DNA from: Staphylococcus cornubiensis
GTDB lineage: Bacteria > Bacillota > Bacilli > Staphylococcales > Staphylococcaceae
Reading direction: 5' to 3'
Assembly: GCF_900183575.1 (NCBI RefSeq)
Contig: NZ_FXUZ01000002.1
Span: 248,001 to 312,000, forward strand
Length of the DNA: 64,000 bases
In this document: positions 49,349 through 58,807 of the stretch, one piece after another
Numbering within the stretch: position 1 is the first letter of the stretch
Layout of the letters: each line of letters opens with the position of its first letter
Notes under the pieces: model-generated
What the model saw: the letters and a program-made list of their open reading frames with translations, nothing else
What the model was told of the DNA's origin: nothing
Databases searched by the model: none
Made by a program: the position numbers and the translations under genes

Positions 49349-49840
49349 ATGGCAGTTGAAAATAATAAAGCAAAAGAAAGTTATAACAGAGAAACAGGTG
49401 TGAACGAAACTGAAAGACAACAACGTGAAGAAAACCAAAGCCAACAATTTTCAAATAGCTTAACGTTCTCTGACGAAGTTGTTGAAAAAATTGCAGGTAT
49501 CGCAGCACGTGAAGTACGCGGTATTTTAGACATGAAAGGCGGCTTTGTAGACAGCATTAGCGGCTCATTCACAGGTGGCAACAATGTAACACAAGGTGTC
49601 TCTGCTGAAGTAGGCGAAAAACAAGCGGCTATCGACTTAAAAGTAATTTTAGAATACGGTGAATCTGCTCCGAAAATTTTCCGTAAAGTGACTGAATTAA
49701 TTAAAGAACAAGTGAAACATATTACTGGTTTAGATGTTGTTGAAGTAAACATGCAAGTTGATGACGTGATGACACGTAAAGAATGGCAACAAAAGCATGA
49801 GAAAAACAAAGACCAAAACGAAAACAAAGGTTTACAATAA
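49349..49840 (+). CDS. asp23: alkaline shock protein 23
   Basis: A 163-residue Asp23/Gls24 protein, [20 protein letters not shown]. The core [20 protein letters not shown] and the end [20 protein letters not shown] are typical. It is an abundant, membrane-associated cell-envelope stress protein controlled by sigma B. TAAAGGAG lies before the ATG. It is the last gene of the operon, with a strong terminator 11 bases after the stop. Confidence 0.96.
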   Translation: MAVENNKAKESYNRETGVNETERQQREENQSQQFSNSLTFSDEVVEKIAGIAAREVRGILDMKGGFVDSISGSFTGGNNVTQGVSAEVGEKQAAIDLKVILEYGESAPKIFRKVTELIKEQVKHITGLDVVEVNMQVDDVMTRKEWQQKHEKNKDQNENKGLQ

Positions 49841-49847
49841 TATTTAA

Positions 49848-49892
49848 AAAATGGAGGTGTACGCTGTGTCGTGGCGTATGCCTCCATTTTTA
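49848..49892 (+). terminator. terminator of asp23
   Basis: ATGGAGGTGTACGC (49851-49864) pairs with GCGTATGCCTCCAT (49874-49887; wobble pairs near the middle), followed by TTTT. Confidence 0.88.
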
Positions 49893-49993
49893 GGTTGAGT
49901 AACCATGTAAAGAAGCTGCACTTAAGAAACGTGAGCGCATAGACTAATCAAAAAAAGATTAGGATATTGAGCTATCCCATTCTATGTCTCAAT

Positions 49994-50345
49994 TGATGTA
50001 TTTATATCCATTATTGGTGATAACATCGTTGAAAAATAAGGGTGAATAGGACATGAAAAATTGATGGTATGGATTGTCCTCATTTCAGAAACTTGCCCTT
50101 TGTTTGCTGTATTTGGAGTAAGATTGCCCAGAAGGCTGAGACTCCTTAGGGATCAGCTGGTCCGGAGAATCCACTAACGCCTCAACAAATGTAACAGTTT
50201 AATCAAGCGTTAGTTAGTCGAAGGGCCAGCCCCTAGGAAACGCGAAGCCATGAGGGCAATCAAAAGCACACTTCATAGCGAAAGGGCAAGTTAAACAAAA
50301 TATTGCATCAATAGCATCAAAAAATTTTATTTCTTATCCCCTTTC
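49994..50345 (-). repeat. dispersed structured intergenic element, copy 2
   Basis: On the minus strand it starts 8 bases past the stop of the 50354-51499 transporter gene and matches copy 1 (see 9415-9912). The hairpin has ACTAACGC (50173-50180) pairing with GCGTTAGT (50207-50214), the counterpart of the differently sequenced 11-bp stem in copy 1. Outside it GCTGGTCC pairs with GGGCCAGC and TTAGGG with CCCTAG. Nearest to asp23 (49893-49993) there is no gene, only CTAATC/GATTAG and ATTGAG/CTCAAT inverted repeats. Confidence 0.75.
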
Positions 50346-50353
50346 AATGTCAT

Positions 50354-51499
50354 CTAAATGACTTGTTTTTTCTTTAGCATCAAAATAATGATAAAGCCGA
50401 TGAAACCGATGCCCGCGGCAAAATAAATTGTCGCATGGAGCGCAATATGTGACACGATTAAACCGCCGAGTAATGCACCAAAACCGATGCCTGCATTCAG
50501 TGCCGACATATTCCAACTCATGACTTGACTGTTATCGCCTTCTACTTGGTCAATGAGCCCGGATTGTACCGCTGGGTTGGTACTCCACTGTATGATGTGC
50601 CATATAAATAAAGCAATCAGTAAAATCACAGATGTTGTCCAAAGTTGATTTAAGATTAACATGACAATAACAAACCCACCGCCACTGATAAATAGCCACG
50701 TTTTAAATGAAAACTTGTCTGTAAAGAACCCCCCTAATGATGTTCCTAACATACCAGCGATTCCAATAATCAGTAAGGCCAATGACACGAATTGGATGTT
50801 GTGTCCGCCAGATAAAATCAACGGATTAATGTAAATATACGCCACTGAATTGGCTGTTAATAATATAAAAGTAATGGAGAGCAGTTTAGTGACTTCTCGC
50901 TTGTCTATAATTCGACTCGTATGCACTTTGGTTGTTTGTAGGGAAGATTTCACTTCGCGTGGCAAGTAAATCATGAGTAATACGCCAGCAATGAGCCCGA
51001 CTAAAATAATAAGCCCAAATGTAAAACGCCATCCCGCCCAGTCGCCAATTAATGTACCAATAGGCACGCCGAATACGTTAGATGCGCTAAACCCTGTATA
51101 CACAATGCCTAACATTTTACCACGATTTTCAGGTTTCGCTAATACAACTGTTGTGGAAAGTATTTTAACGACGATCAATGCAGCGGCTGCTGATGAAATG
51201 ATACGACCGATAATTAAAATAATAAAGTTAGGGGAGAGTGCAATCATAAGATTTCCTATTACGAAAAAGGCAATCGCTGACAGTAAGACACTTTTAGGTG
51301 AATATTTTTCGGTAAGTTTCACTAAGATGGGCCCTGTTAAAGCAAAAGTAAAAGCATAAATCGTCACGAGTTGTCCGATCCATGCTTCTGATATATTTAA
51401 ATCTGCGCTCATCAGATTCATAATGCCAGCGACAACCATCTCAACCATTCCAACGATAAAGATACTTAACATAAACGTTAAGGTACGCATGATTGTCAT
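50354..51499 (-). CDS. MFS transporter (AraJ/sugar-efflux-like)
   Basis: A 381-residue, 12-span protein starting MTIMRTLTFMLSIFIVGMVE. The start at 51499 has GAGGAGA six bases upstream; in-frame TTG and ATG codons further up lie in or before that site. The family blocks are GPILVKLTEKYSPKSVLLSA (loop 2-3 motif A-like) and GRIISSAAAALIVV, then GFSASNVFGVPIGTLIGDWA, resembling the AraJ / arabinose-efflux-permease group. It should be a drug or sugar exporter; the substrate is unknown. The repeat element follows its stop. Confidence 0.87.
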   Translation of the reverse strand: MTIMRTLTFMLSIFIVGMVEMVVAGIMNLMSADLNISEAWIGQLVTIYAFTFALTGPILVKLTEKYSPKSVLLSAIAFFVIGNLMIALSPNFIILIIGRIISSAAAALIVVKILSTTVVLAKPENRGKMLGIVYTGFSASNVFGVPIGTLIGDWAGWRFTFGLIILVGLIAGVLLMIYLPREVKSSLQTTKVHTSRIIDKREVTKLLSITFILLTANSVAYIYINPLILSGGHNIQFVSLALLIIGIAGMLGTSLGGFFTDKFSFKTWLFISGGGFVIVMLILNQLWTTSVILLIALFIWHIIQWSTNPAVQSGLIDQVEGDNSQVMSWNMSALNAGIGFGALLGGLIVSHIALHATIYFAAGIGFIGFIIILMLKKKQVI

Positions 51500-51629
51500 A
51501 GTCATTCTCCTCAAATGTAATTTTTGTCTATAAGTTATTTTAATACAATTACAAATGATAAGGAATGCTTTTGACTCAATCTTTTAAAGAAAACATGCGT
51601 CCTTCCTCTTTAAGTCGAAAAGCTGTGGT

Positions 51630-53588
51630 CTATTTTGAGAGTGGATTGTCAACTTTCACGTACGTATATTCATGCGCTTCATCTAATAATCGCATCGTTG
51701 TCACACATTTATAGTCAATCGTTGTGTTAAAGAATACGTCTTGCATATGCGCTAAACGTTCTGAATCGATGTCAGTTGCTTCAAGTTTTTCGAAGCATTG
51801 TTCAATTTGTTGACGTACGATGGACCATAACGTATTTTCAAGTGTGGCATCTTGATAAAAGCGTGCGAGTGTTGCGACGAGTTCACCGAGATGATTTTGA
51901 ATCGTTGAGTAAAAAGCCTTGTTAAATACAGACGTTTGACTTTTGGTTAAGATGCGTGATTTTTCATGGAAATGCGATGTATCGTATCCCATTTGTGCTA
52001 ATTGTTCGGCATCGATACGTAGCCCTTCGAAGTCGCGGATAAGCATGTGTGAAAATGCCCCCGTACGCGGTTCGAATACGGCAATCGTATTTTGTAAGTG
52101 CGCTTCTAATGCGATGCCATATTTGACTAATAGTGGAATGACGTAATCTATCAATGAAGCGGCATAAGATCTAAACCATTCTGCACGTGCGTCAATGTCT
52201 GTCGAGCTCTCTTTTGTTTGTATATAACGTTCAACTAATTCGGCAATGAGTGGGCGCGCAGTTTCTGGATGTGTGACGACAAGGCTGGATGGAATGAGTG
52301 GAAGGGCCTCGTTGTCTATCATGTCATAAATGTTTTGTCTAAATAACGTCCCTAGCTGCTCACTACGTCGTTCTTGTTCATCAGGTGTGCTATCTTCAGG
52401 TTGATAAAAATGTGCACCAGCAATTTCAGGTACTGGTGAAGTTGCGACGTTGTTGAAAAGTGAATCTTGTGCTGAAATGTCTGTTAAAATCGTTGTCATT
52501 AAAGGTCCATTATGCGTCGTCTGTTCTGAAAGGGTGCGAATTTCACCTGTAATATGCACGTTTGTTGATAGTTTGATATGTGGTGTGATGTCTGGCTTTT
52601 TAGGCATTAATGTTCGGAATGATAAGCCGGCATAGTATGGCATCGTATAATCTAATGGAATAATCGTTTGTGTGGCGAGTTCGTGTTGATAATCTGTACG
52701 AATAATATGTTCATATTGCCAAGGGTGAACGATTAAAGGCATGTAATCTTCCAATGTCGAATGCGCGCTCACAGCTTGTTGTGCCGCTGTTTTTAGACCG
52801 TCGAACATGTGATAAATCGTGTCTTGATATGTGCCATGTTGTGTCATTGTGCGTACAACATTACGATGAACGAGAATGAACTGCATCGGTATCGCGTGTT
52901 GGTATTCTGACGAGTAATCAATCGTTTCTTGTGCTGACATCCCTTTACGTAATTTGGCACCTGGATGTATCGGGTGACCTTCAATAACGAGTTGCTCGGA
53001 TGTTAAGTAACGGTCTTCTTGTGATTCTACATAGTCGAGTAATGATGACGCGTCTTTTAATGGATGTTGTGCTTGATAACTGAGCGCAAGTGTCATATGC
53101 GCGGCACTGTTCTCCATATCATCACGAAATTGTTCTGCGGCTCTACCTTGATATGCTGTGTCTTCATTAATGATGACATCGAGTACTTCATTAGGATGCA
53201 ATACGCGACGGTCTTCTCCATCTGGTGTTCTCCAATAAAATGGTCCTGTGACATCAACGCGATTAAATGCGTGGTGGCCGATGACACGGGCATACAATGT
53301 GTGTTGGCCGTATGTAAAATGAATCATTAATACTTCGCCGGTAGGTATAGCAGGATTGTCTAAATGCTCTGCTTGTACGAACGCACTATTTGTATAGCTT
53401 TCGACCAAGTTCTCACGATACAGTGATGCCATCAGTCGAGCAGTAATTTTGTCACGGCCTGCTAAGACATGTTGTTTAAATTCTGTGGCCCAGTTCGAAT
53501 CAAATTGGAGAAGTGTTTGATAATTTTCCATTTCATCTTTTGTAAAGTCTTTTTCTATCATACTCAGATGATTTTGTTCCGTTTTCAT
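51630..53588 (-). CDS. sfaD: staphyloferrin A synthetase SfaD (NIS type)
   Basis: A 652-residue IucA/IucC-type siderophore synthetase, MKTEQNHLSMIEKDFTKDEM. Family blocks are VIEGHPIHPGAKLRKGMSAQ (ATP-binding region), HPWQYEHIIRTDY, SFRTLMPK, HIKLSTNVHITGEIRTLSEQ, and ALEAHLQNTIAVFEPRTGAF, then LIRDFEGLRI. SfaD joins citrate to D-ornithine in the first step of staphyloferrin A synthesis in S. aureus. It is divergent from sfaA, sharing a Fur-box control region. GAGGTG lies upstream of the ATG. Confidence 0.95.
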   Translation of the reverse strand: MKTEQNHLSMIEKDFTKDEMENYQTLLQFDSNWATEFKQHVLAGRDKITARLMASLYRENLVESYTNSAFVQAEHLDNPAIPTGEVLMIHFTYGQHTLYARVIGHHAFNRVDVTGPFYWRTPDGEDRRVLHPNEVLDVIINEDTAYQGRAAEQFRDDMENSAAHMTLALSYQAQHPLKDASSLLDYVESQEDRYLTSEQLVIEGHPIHPGAKLRKGMSAQETIDYSSEYQHAIPMQFILVHRNVVRTMTQHGTYQDTIYHMFDGLKTAAQQAVSAHSTLEDYMPLIVHPWQYEHIIRTDYQHELATQTIIPLDYTMPYYAGLSFRTLMPKKPDITPHIKLSTNVHITGEIRTLSEQTTHNGPLMTTILTDISAQDSLFNNVATSPVPEIAGAHFYQPEDSTPDEQERRSEQLGTLFRQNIYDMIDNEALPLIPSSLVVTHPETARPLIAELVERYIQTKESSTDIDARAEWFRSYAASLIDYVIPLLVKYGIALEAHLQNTIAVFEPRTGAFSHMLIRDFEGLRIDAEQLAQMGYDTSHFHEKSRILTKSQTSVFNKAFYSTIQNHLGELVATLARFYQDATLENTLWSIVRQQIEQCFEKLEATDIDSERLAHMQDVFFNTTIDYKCVTTMRLLDEAHEYTYVKVDNPLSK

Positions 53589-53610
53589 GACGACACCTCA
53601 TTCATTTTAT

Positions 53611-53671
53611 TTTACAAATACGGAAAGGATTCGTATAATCCATAATATCGGAAATGAGAATCGTTATCAAT
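53611..53671. promoter_or_regulatory. divergent sfaD/sfaA promoters with a shared Fur box
   Basis: Plus strand (sfaA): TTTACA (53611-53616), 17 bases, TATAAT (53634-53639). Minus strand (sfaD): TTGATA (53670-53665), 17 bases, TATTAT (53647-53642). The box TGAGAATCGTTATCA (53655-53669), 13 of 15 positions of the 7-1-7 Fur palindrome, covers the sfaD -35 and the sfaA start region, so iron-loaded Fur would shut both. Confidence 0.85.
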
Positions 53672-53688
53672 TAAAGAAGGTGAAAATT

Positions 53689-54873
53689 TTGGCAAAATGG
53701 TTTTTTCCGAGTACCTTTTTACTATTTTTAGGGAATTGGATTGGTCAAATCGCACTGAACTGGTATGCTTATCAACTCAATGAAAATCCAATGGACCTCG
53801 CATTCATCAACTTCTTTAGATTAGCACCGATTTTTATTTTAAGTTTATGGGCAGGAAGTATTGCGGACCGATATCGACGTTCAACACTGATCAAAATGAC
53901 AGTGACAAGTTCGATGGTCATTACAGGTACATTAGCGTTATGTGTACTGATCATGAGTCAAATTCCGATGCCTTATTTATACATATACGCCTGTTTGCGC
54001 GGTTGTATGAGTGCCATTGAAACACCAGTGAGACAAGCCGTACTACCCGACATCTCCGAAAGACTTACTGTATCCAAAGCTGTTTCTTATCATTCCTTTT
54101 TATTAAATGTTTGTCGTTCAATAGGGCCAGCTGTTGCCGGTTTTATCATTGCAGTATGGGACGTACCGATTGCATTTGTAGTACAGACCATTTGTTACGT
54201 ACTTGCGCTCGTGTTAAGTCTTCCATTAAAACTTGCAGTCGTTAAACCGGTCAAAAATAAGCAATTTTCATTATCTGTCGCTTTACAATATTTTAAACTT
54301 CATTTGCAAGGGAGAAGAATTTTTATAACGTCACTTCTCATTATGGCGATGGGTTACTCTTATACGACAATGTTACCGATTTTAACGGATGAGGTATATC
54401 CTAATAGTGCATCCGTTTTTGGTACAGCGATGACAGTGAGTGCAATAGGCGGGATTCTTGCGACACTCACGATACCTTATGTGTTACAAAAATTTTCAAC
54501 CGAGACGTGCTATTATTTAAGTTCGATTTTATTCGGTATTGCGTTAATTTTATTATACCCACTTGGTGAAATTGGACTCTTCTTGATGATATTTTTCGTC
54601 GGGTTATTCGGTCAGTTTGCTAGAACGACGAATCGCATTTATTTTCAAAATGATGTGGATCAAGAGAGCAGAGGGAAAATTTTAAGCGTCGTCATGATGG
54701 ATAGAGGGATGATCCCACTTGGCGCAATGGTACTCAGTTATTTTACAGGGCTTATCGGTATTACAACGACCTTTTTAGTGATGGGTGGCGCAACGACAAT
54801 CATTGCAGTGATAGGGTATTTAACAAAATTTAAGATGAATGGAGGCAACACAGTTCATGACACTCACTCATAA
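53689..54873 (+). CDS. sfaA: staphyloferrin A exporter SfaA (MFS)
   Basis: A 394-residue MFS exporter. The TTG at 53689 is chosen because AAGAAGGTG lies upstream and the protein then starts MAKWFFPSTFLLFLGNWIGQ; the open frame further up to 53587 runs through the promoters and Fur box. Loop motif A is visible as GSIADRYRRSTLIKM. SfaA exports staphyloferrin A in S. aureus. Its last 17 bases overlap sfaB. Confidence 0.92.
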   Translation: MAKWFFPSTFLLFLGNWIGQIALNWYAYQLNENPMDLAFINFFRLAPIFILSLWAGSIADRYRRSTLIKMTVTSSMVITGTLALCVLIMSQIPMPYLYIYACLRGCMSAIETPVRQAVLPDISERLTVSKAVSYHSFLLNVCRSIGPAVAGFIIAVWDVPIAFVVQTICYVLALVLSLPLKLAVVKPVKNKQFSLSVALQYFKLHLQGRRIFITSLLIMAMGYSYTTMLPILTDEVYPNSASVFGTAMTVSAIGGILATLTIPYVLQKFSTETCYYLSSILFGIALILLYPLGEIGLFLMIFFVGLFGQFARTTNRIYFQNDVDQESRGKILSVVMMDRGMIPLGAMVLSYFTGLIGITTTFLVMGGATTIIAVIGYLTKFKMNGGNTVHDTHS

Positions 54874-56620
54874 ACTGAATGCAGATCAAAATATTCAATA
54901 TCGGATTCTTATTGCATGTATGAAAGAACAATTATTTCCTGAAAAGGCACAGCTTCAATTCAAACAAAACCAAGTCATCATCCGTTATCATCAACATCAA
55001 TTGGAAGTGCAATATGAGACGGTTAGTGCGTTGTATCAACTTGAACTGAGTGGTCCTATTGTTTATCGTGTCGGCACAGAAGGCGTCACGATTGAAACAG
55101 TAGAACAATTGATAGACATTTTAGCTGAACATTTTGGTATGACCTTTCATGACCAGTTGATTGAGGAGTTACTACATAGTCGTCTTGGTCTTGAACTGAG
55201 CTATCAACAACTTCGCCAACGTGAACGAGTGATGCGCCATTCATTAAAATTTTCGCGCATGCCTGACACGTTAAATTTTATCGCATGGCTGAATCATATG
55301 AATGGAGATGAATCATTCTCGGTACTCGGTTATACAGAGGGAATGATTTGGGAAGGTCACCCCTCGCACCCATTAACGAAAACGAAATTACCACTGACTG
55401 AGGCAGAAATTCAACAATATGCACCGGAATTTATGAAAATCATTCCATTGAAAATCGTACTCGTACGTAAAGGTTTATTAAAAAGTACGACCATGACTGG
55501 GGAAGAAGATTTTGTGTTGAAAAAGATGTTCTCTGATAAAGAAAGTCAGTTAAGACAATGGATGCAAACATATGAAGGAACGCTTGATGATTATCGGGTG
55601 ATGCTCGTACATCCTTGGCAATACACTAACGTTATTACAGAACGTTTTCAAACATTGATTGCGCAACATGACGTGATTCCAACACCGTTTACTGTTGATT
55701 CCAAAGCGACCTTGTCATTTAGAACGATGCGCTTACTCCATTATCCGTATCATGTGAAATTACCGGTGAACGTTCAAGCAACAAGTGCTGTGCGCACCGT
55801 TTCAACTGTGACGACAGTGGATGGACCGAAATTGAGTTATCAATTACAAGACATGCTAGACATCTATCCAACGTTATCTGTCGCAAGTGAACCCTATGGC
55901 GCGCATATTGATGTTGAAGCGGATTTGGCACGTCAATTTGCGATGATTATTCGTCATTCACCTGAAGTCCATGCACGTGACTATACGCAATTGGTGACGG
56001 CAGTATTGACACAAGTGAACCCTGTCGATGGACAAGGGGTGGTGGATAGTTTAATTGAATATCTTTACGGGGAAATTAATGAACAAACCATTCACCAGTT
56101 CATGCGTCAATATATGGAAGCACTTATCCCACCATTAGTCGGTTATATTCAACAATATGGCATTGCGTTAGAAGCCCATCAACAAAATACGATTCTACAA
56201 ATTGATAAAGAAAGCGAAAGATTATCGTTTATCGTACGTGATTTAGGGGGTTCCCGTATTTATCCTGAAACGTTAACACAAACAGTCCCGGATTTTGAAA
56301 TTACGAACAAAAGTTTAATCAGTGATGAAATTGAAGCAGTCATTGCGAAGTTTCAACATGCAGTCATTCAAAATCAACTTGGCACATTGATCCATCATTT
56401 CCATCATGTTCATCACATTGACGAAGCGCCGTTATATGATATTGCGGCAGCTGTCATTGAGGAGGCAATTGATCCGTCACACGCACACGCAGATGCATTA
56501 AAACGTATCTTATTCGGTGACAAAATCACTGTTAAAGCCTTACTCAATATGAGAATGGAACAAAAAGTGAAACAGTACGTGCAAATCGACATTAAAAATC
56601 CTTTAGAAAGAGAGCTGTAG
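54857..56620 (+). CDS. sfaB: staphyloferrin A synthetase SfaB (NIS type)
   Basis: A 587-residue IucA/IucC-type synthetase starting MTLTHKLNADQNIQYRILIA. TGGAGG lies about 11 bases before the ATG at 54857. Blocks WEGHPSHPLTKTKLPLTEAE, VHPWQYTNVITERF, SFRTMRLL, HVKLPVNVQATSAVRTVST and GIALEAHQQNTILQIDKE, then IVRDLGGSRIYPE are conserved. SfaB adds the second citrate to the SfaD product. It is coupled to sfaA by overlap and followed by sfaC after three bases. Confidence 0.95.
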   Translation: MTLTHKLNADQNIQYRILIACMKEQLFPEKAQLQFKQNQVIIRYHQHQLEVQYETVSALYQLELSGPIVYRVGTEGVTIETVEQLIDILAEHFGMTFHDQLIEELLHSRLGLELSYQQLRQRERVMRHSLKFSRMPDTLNFIAWLNHMNGDESFSVLGYTEGMIWEGHPSHPLTKTKLPLTEAEIQQYAPEFMKIIPLKIVLVRKGLLKSTTMTGEEDFVLKKMFSDKESQLRQWMQTYEGTLDDYRVMLVHPWQYTNVITERFQTLIAQHDVIPTPFTVDSKATLSFRTMRLLHYPYHVKLPVNVQATSAVRTVSTVTTVDGPKLSYQLQDMLDIYPTLSVASEPYGAHIDVEADLARQFAMIIRHSPEVHARDYTQLVTAVLTQVNPVDGQGVVDSLIEYLYGEINEQTIHQFMRQYMEALIPPLVGYIQQYGIALEAHQQNTILQIDKESERLSFIVRDLGGSRIYPETLTQTVPDFEITNKSLISDEIEAVIAKFQHAVIQNQLGTLIHHFHHVHHIDEAPLYDIAAAVIEEAIDPSHAHADALKRILFGDKITVKALLNMRMEQKVKQYVQIDIKNPLEREL

Positions 56621-56623
56621 CTA

Positions 56624-57700
56624 ATGCCTCAAATACACATTAATCTAAGTAAAATCAAATATAATGCAATGGTTTTACAGCACATGCTTGCAGAACAAGG
56701 GGTACGTATGATTCCAGTTACGAAATGTATGGGTGGCGATACGAAAGTGCGTCAACAGTTTCGTGAGATGGGCTTTAACACTTTAGCTGAATCGCGCTTA
56801 ACGGCTATGATGTCAGATCAGCAACAACCTACTGAACAAGACATGTTGATTAAAGGGGCACTTCCACATGAAATAGAAGCCGTAGTTCGCAATAGTCAAA
56901 TCAGTATTCAAACAGAACTCGAAACCATTCGTGCGCTCAGTGACGAAGCGGTTGCTCAAGGCGTTAAACACCATATTTATTTAATGGTGGATTGGAAAGA
57001 TGGGCGAGAAGGGGCGTTGACTTATGAAGTCGTGCCGCTCATCAAAGAAATCATTCGATTAAAAGGTGTTTATTTAAAAGGACTTTCATTCAACTTTATG
57101 TGTTTTCGTCAAATTCCACCGACTGAGGAAGATATTGTCTATATTAATTATTTTATCGAATCAGTCGAACGTGATACGGGTGTGAAATTAAATACGATAT
57201 CAGGTGGGAATTCAAGTATGCTTACGTTAGCGATGTATGCGGACCTTGGACGTATTAACGAACTTAGAATCGGTGAAGCCCTTTTTCGAGGTTATGAAAC
57301 AGCATATAACATGCGCTTGCCGTATTTATTTGATGATGCAGTCACATTAAGTGGTAGGATTTTAGAAATTAAACCGCGCTTAAACCTTGAAACGCGTCAA
57401 TCTTATATGCAAGCTTTAGTTGATGTTGGTCAGTTAGATACAGTGATAGCAGGCATTCAACCTGTTGACCATCAATTAAAAGTTGTTGGCCACTCCAGCG
57501 ATACATTGATGTTGAACTTAGGATTAGCAGATTACTATCAAATTGGTGATAAGGTAGAATTTCGCTTAGATTATGGCGCACTTGCGCATAGTATGCACAT
57601 GCGCCATATTCCGAAAAGTTACGATGAAGACCAAGGCATCGAGCAATTGGTCAAAGGATTTGTGGATATAAAAAAGAATAATTTTATCAAACAGTATTGA
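56624..57700 (+). CDS. sfaC: ornithine racemase-like PLP protein SfaC
   Basis: A 358-residue alanine-racemase-fold (type III) protein, MPQIHINLSKIKYNAMVLQH. The PLP lysine is K34 in MIPVTKCMGGDTKV. Other blocks are LIKGALPHEIEAVVRNSQIS and the phosphate-binding region NTISGGNSSMLTLAMY. SfaC is thought to supply D-ornithine for staphyloferrin A. Its stop overlaps the -35 of the htsA promoter. Confidence 0.93.
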   Translation: MPQIHINLSKIKYNAMVLQHMLAEQGVRMIPVTKCMGGDTKVRQQFREMGFNTLAESRLTAMMSDQQQPTEQDMLIKGALPHEIEAVVRNSQISIQTELETIRALSDEAVAQGVKHHIYLMVDWKDGREGALTYEVVPLIKEIIRLKGVYLKGLSFNFMCFRQIPPTEEDIVYINYFIESVERDTGVKLNTISGGNSSMLTLAMYADLGRINELRIGEALFRGYETAYNMRLPYLFDDAVTLSGRILEIKPRLNLETRQSYMQALVDVGQLDTVIAGIQPVDHQLKVVGHSSDTLMLNLGLADYYQIGDKVEFRLDYGALAHSMHMRHIPKSYDEDQGIEQLVKGFVDIKKNNFIKQY

Positions 57701-57726
57701 CATTGAGAATCGTTATCAACTATTAT
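57697..57726 (+). promoter_or_regulatory. htsABC promoter with Fur box
   Basis: TTGACA (57697-57702), 18 bases, TATTAT (57721-57726). The box TGAGAATCGTTATCA (57704-57718) fills the spacer and is identical to that of the sfaD/sfaA region. Confidence 0.85.
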
Positions 57727-57769
57727 TAAAATGTATTTGAAAAACACATTTCAAAGGAGTGGCAGAATA

Positions 57770-58759
57770 GTGAAAACAAAGAAATGGTGGGGTATTATCG
57801 CCCTAGTTGCTGTAATGATTATTGTTGCAGCATGTGGCAATGTAAGTGATTCTGACAAGTCGAACAACAAGTCAGAAAGTACAAAAGGTGTTGAAATCAA
57901 GCACGACGGTGGCACAACTAAAATTGATAAAGAGCCAAAAAGAGTCGTTGCTTTAGAATATTCATTTGTTGATGCATTAGTCGCATTAGGTGTGAAGCCA
58001 GTAGGTATTGCGGATGACGGCAAAAAAACGAATCTTATCGACCCACTTCGCGATAAAGTAGGCGATTACAAATCTGTAGGTGCACGTAAACAACCTAACT
58101 TAGAAGTCATTAGCGAACTTAAACCTGATTTAATTATTGCGGATAATAACCGTCATAAAGGTAACTACGAACAATTAAGTAAAATCGCACCAACGATTTT
58201 ATTACCAAGTTTAGATTCTGATTACAAAGACAATATCGAAGCGTTCAAAACAATCGCAAAAGCATTATCTAAAGAAGATCAAGCTGATAAACGATTGAAA
58301 GAACACGAAGAAAAAATTGACAAGTATAAAAAAGAAATTACAATGGATAAAAATCTAAAAGTTTTACCAGCTGTAATTTCTCAATCAGGTCTTTTAGCAC
58401 ATTCTGACAAATCATATGTCGGTCAATTTTTACACGACCTTGGTTTTAAAGAAGCATTAACGAAAGAAGTTGCAGATCAATTACCTGAATACTTAAATGC
58501 ACCGTACTTAAATATGAACTCAGAACAATTATCTCAAGTGAATCCTGAACGTATGTTTATTATGGTGAATGGTGAAAAAGACCCATTCTACGCTAAAATG
58601 AAGAAAGACCCAGTATGGAACGAAATCGATGCGGTTAAAAATAATCGCGTGCATGTGGTTGATCGTCAAACATGGGCAAAATCAAGAGGTTTAATCTCTT
58701 CTGAAGAAATCGCAAAAGAACTTGTAGAGATTTCTAAAAAGGAAAGCAACGACAAGTAA
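57770..58759 (+). CDS. htsA: staphyloferrin A-binding lipoprotein HtsA
   Basis: A 329-residue ABC substrate-binding lipoprotein. The GTG at 57770 has AAAGGAG ten bases upstream and gives [20 protein letters not shown]; the lipobox is VAAC with C22. A short Ser/Asn/Lys linker leads to a class III (BtuF-like) binding fold: [40 protein letters not shown]. HtsA binds Fe-staphyloferrin A at the cell surface and passes it to HtsBC. Confidence 0.95.
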   Translation: MKTKKWWGIIALVAVMIIVAACGNVSDSDKSNNKSESTKGVEIKHDGGTTKIDKEPKRVVALEYSFVDALVALGVKPVGIADDGKKTNLIDPLRDKVGDYKSVGARKQPNLEVISELKPDLIIADNNRHKGNYEQLSKIAPTILLPSLDSDYKDNIEAFKTIAKALSKEDQADKRLKEHEEKIDKYKKEITMDKNLKVLPAVISQSGLLAHSDKSYVGQFLHDLGFKEALTKEVADQLPEYLNAPYLNMNSEQLSQVNPERMFIMVNGEKDPFYAKMKKDPVWNEIDAVKNNRVHVVDRQTWAKSRGLISSEEIAKELVEISKKESNDK

Positions 58760-58807
58760 TGTGACCATGATCAACACCTTGTCATTGCATATAAAAGGTG
58801 ATTTGTT

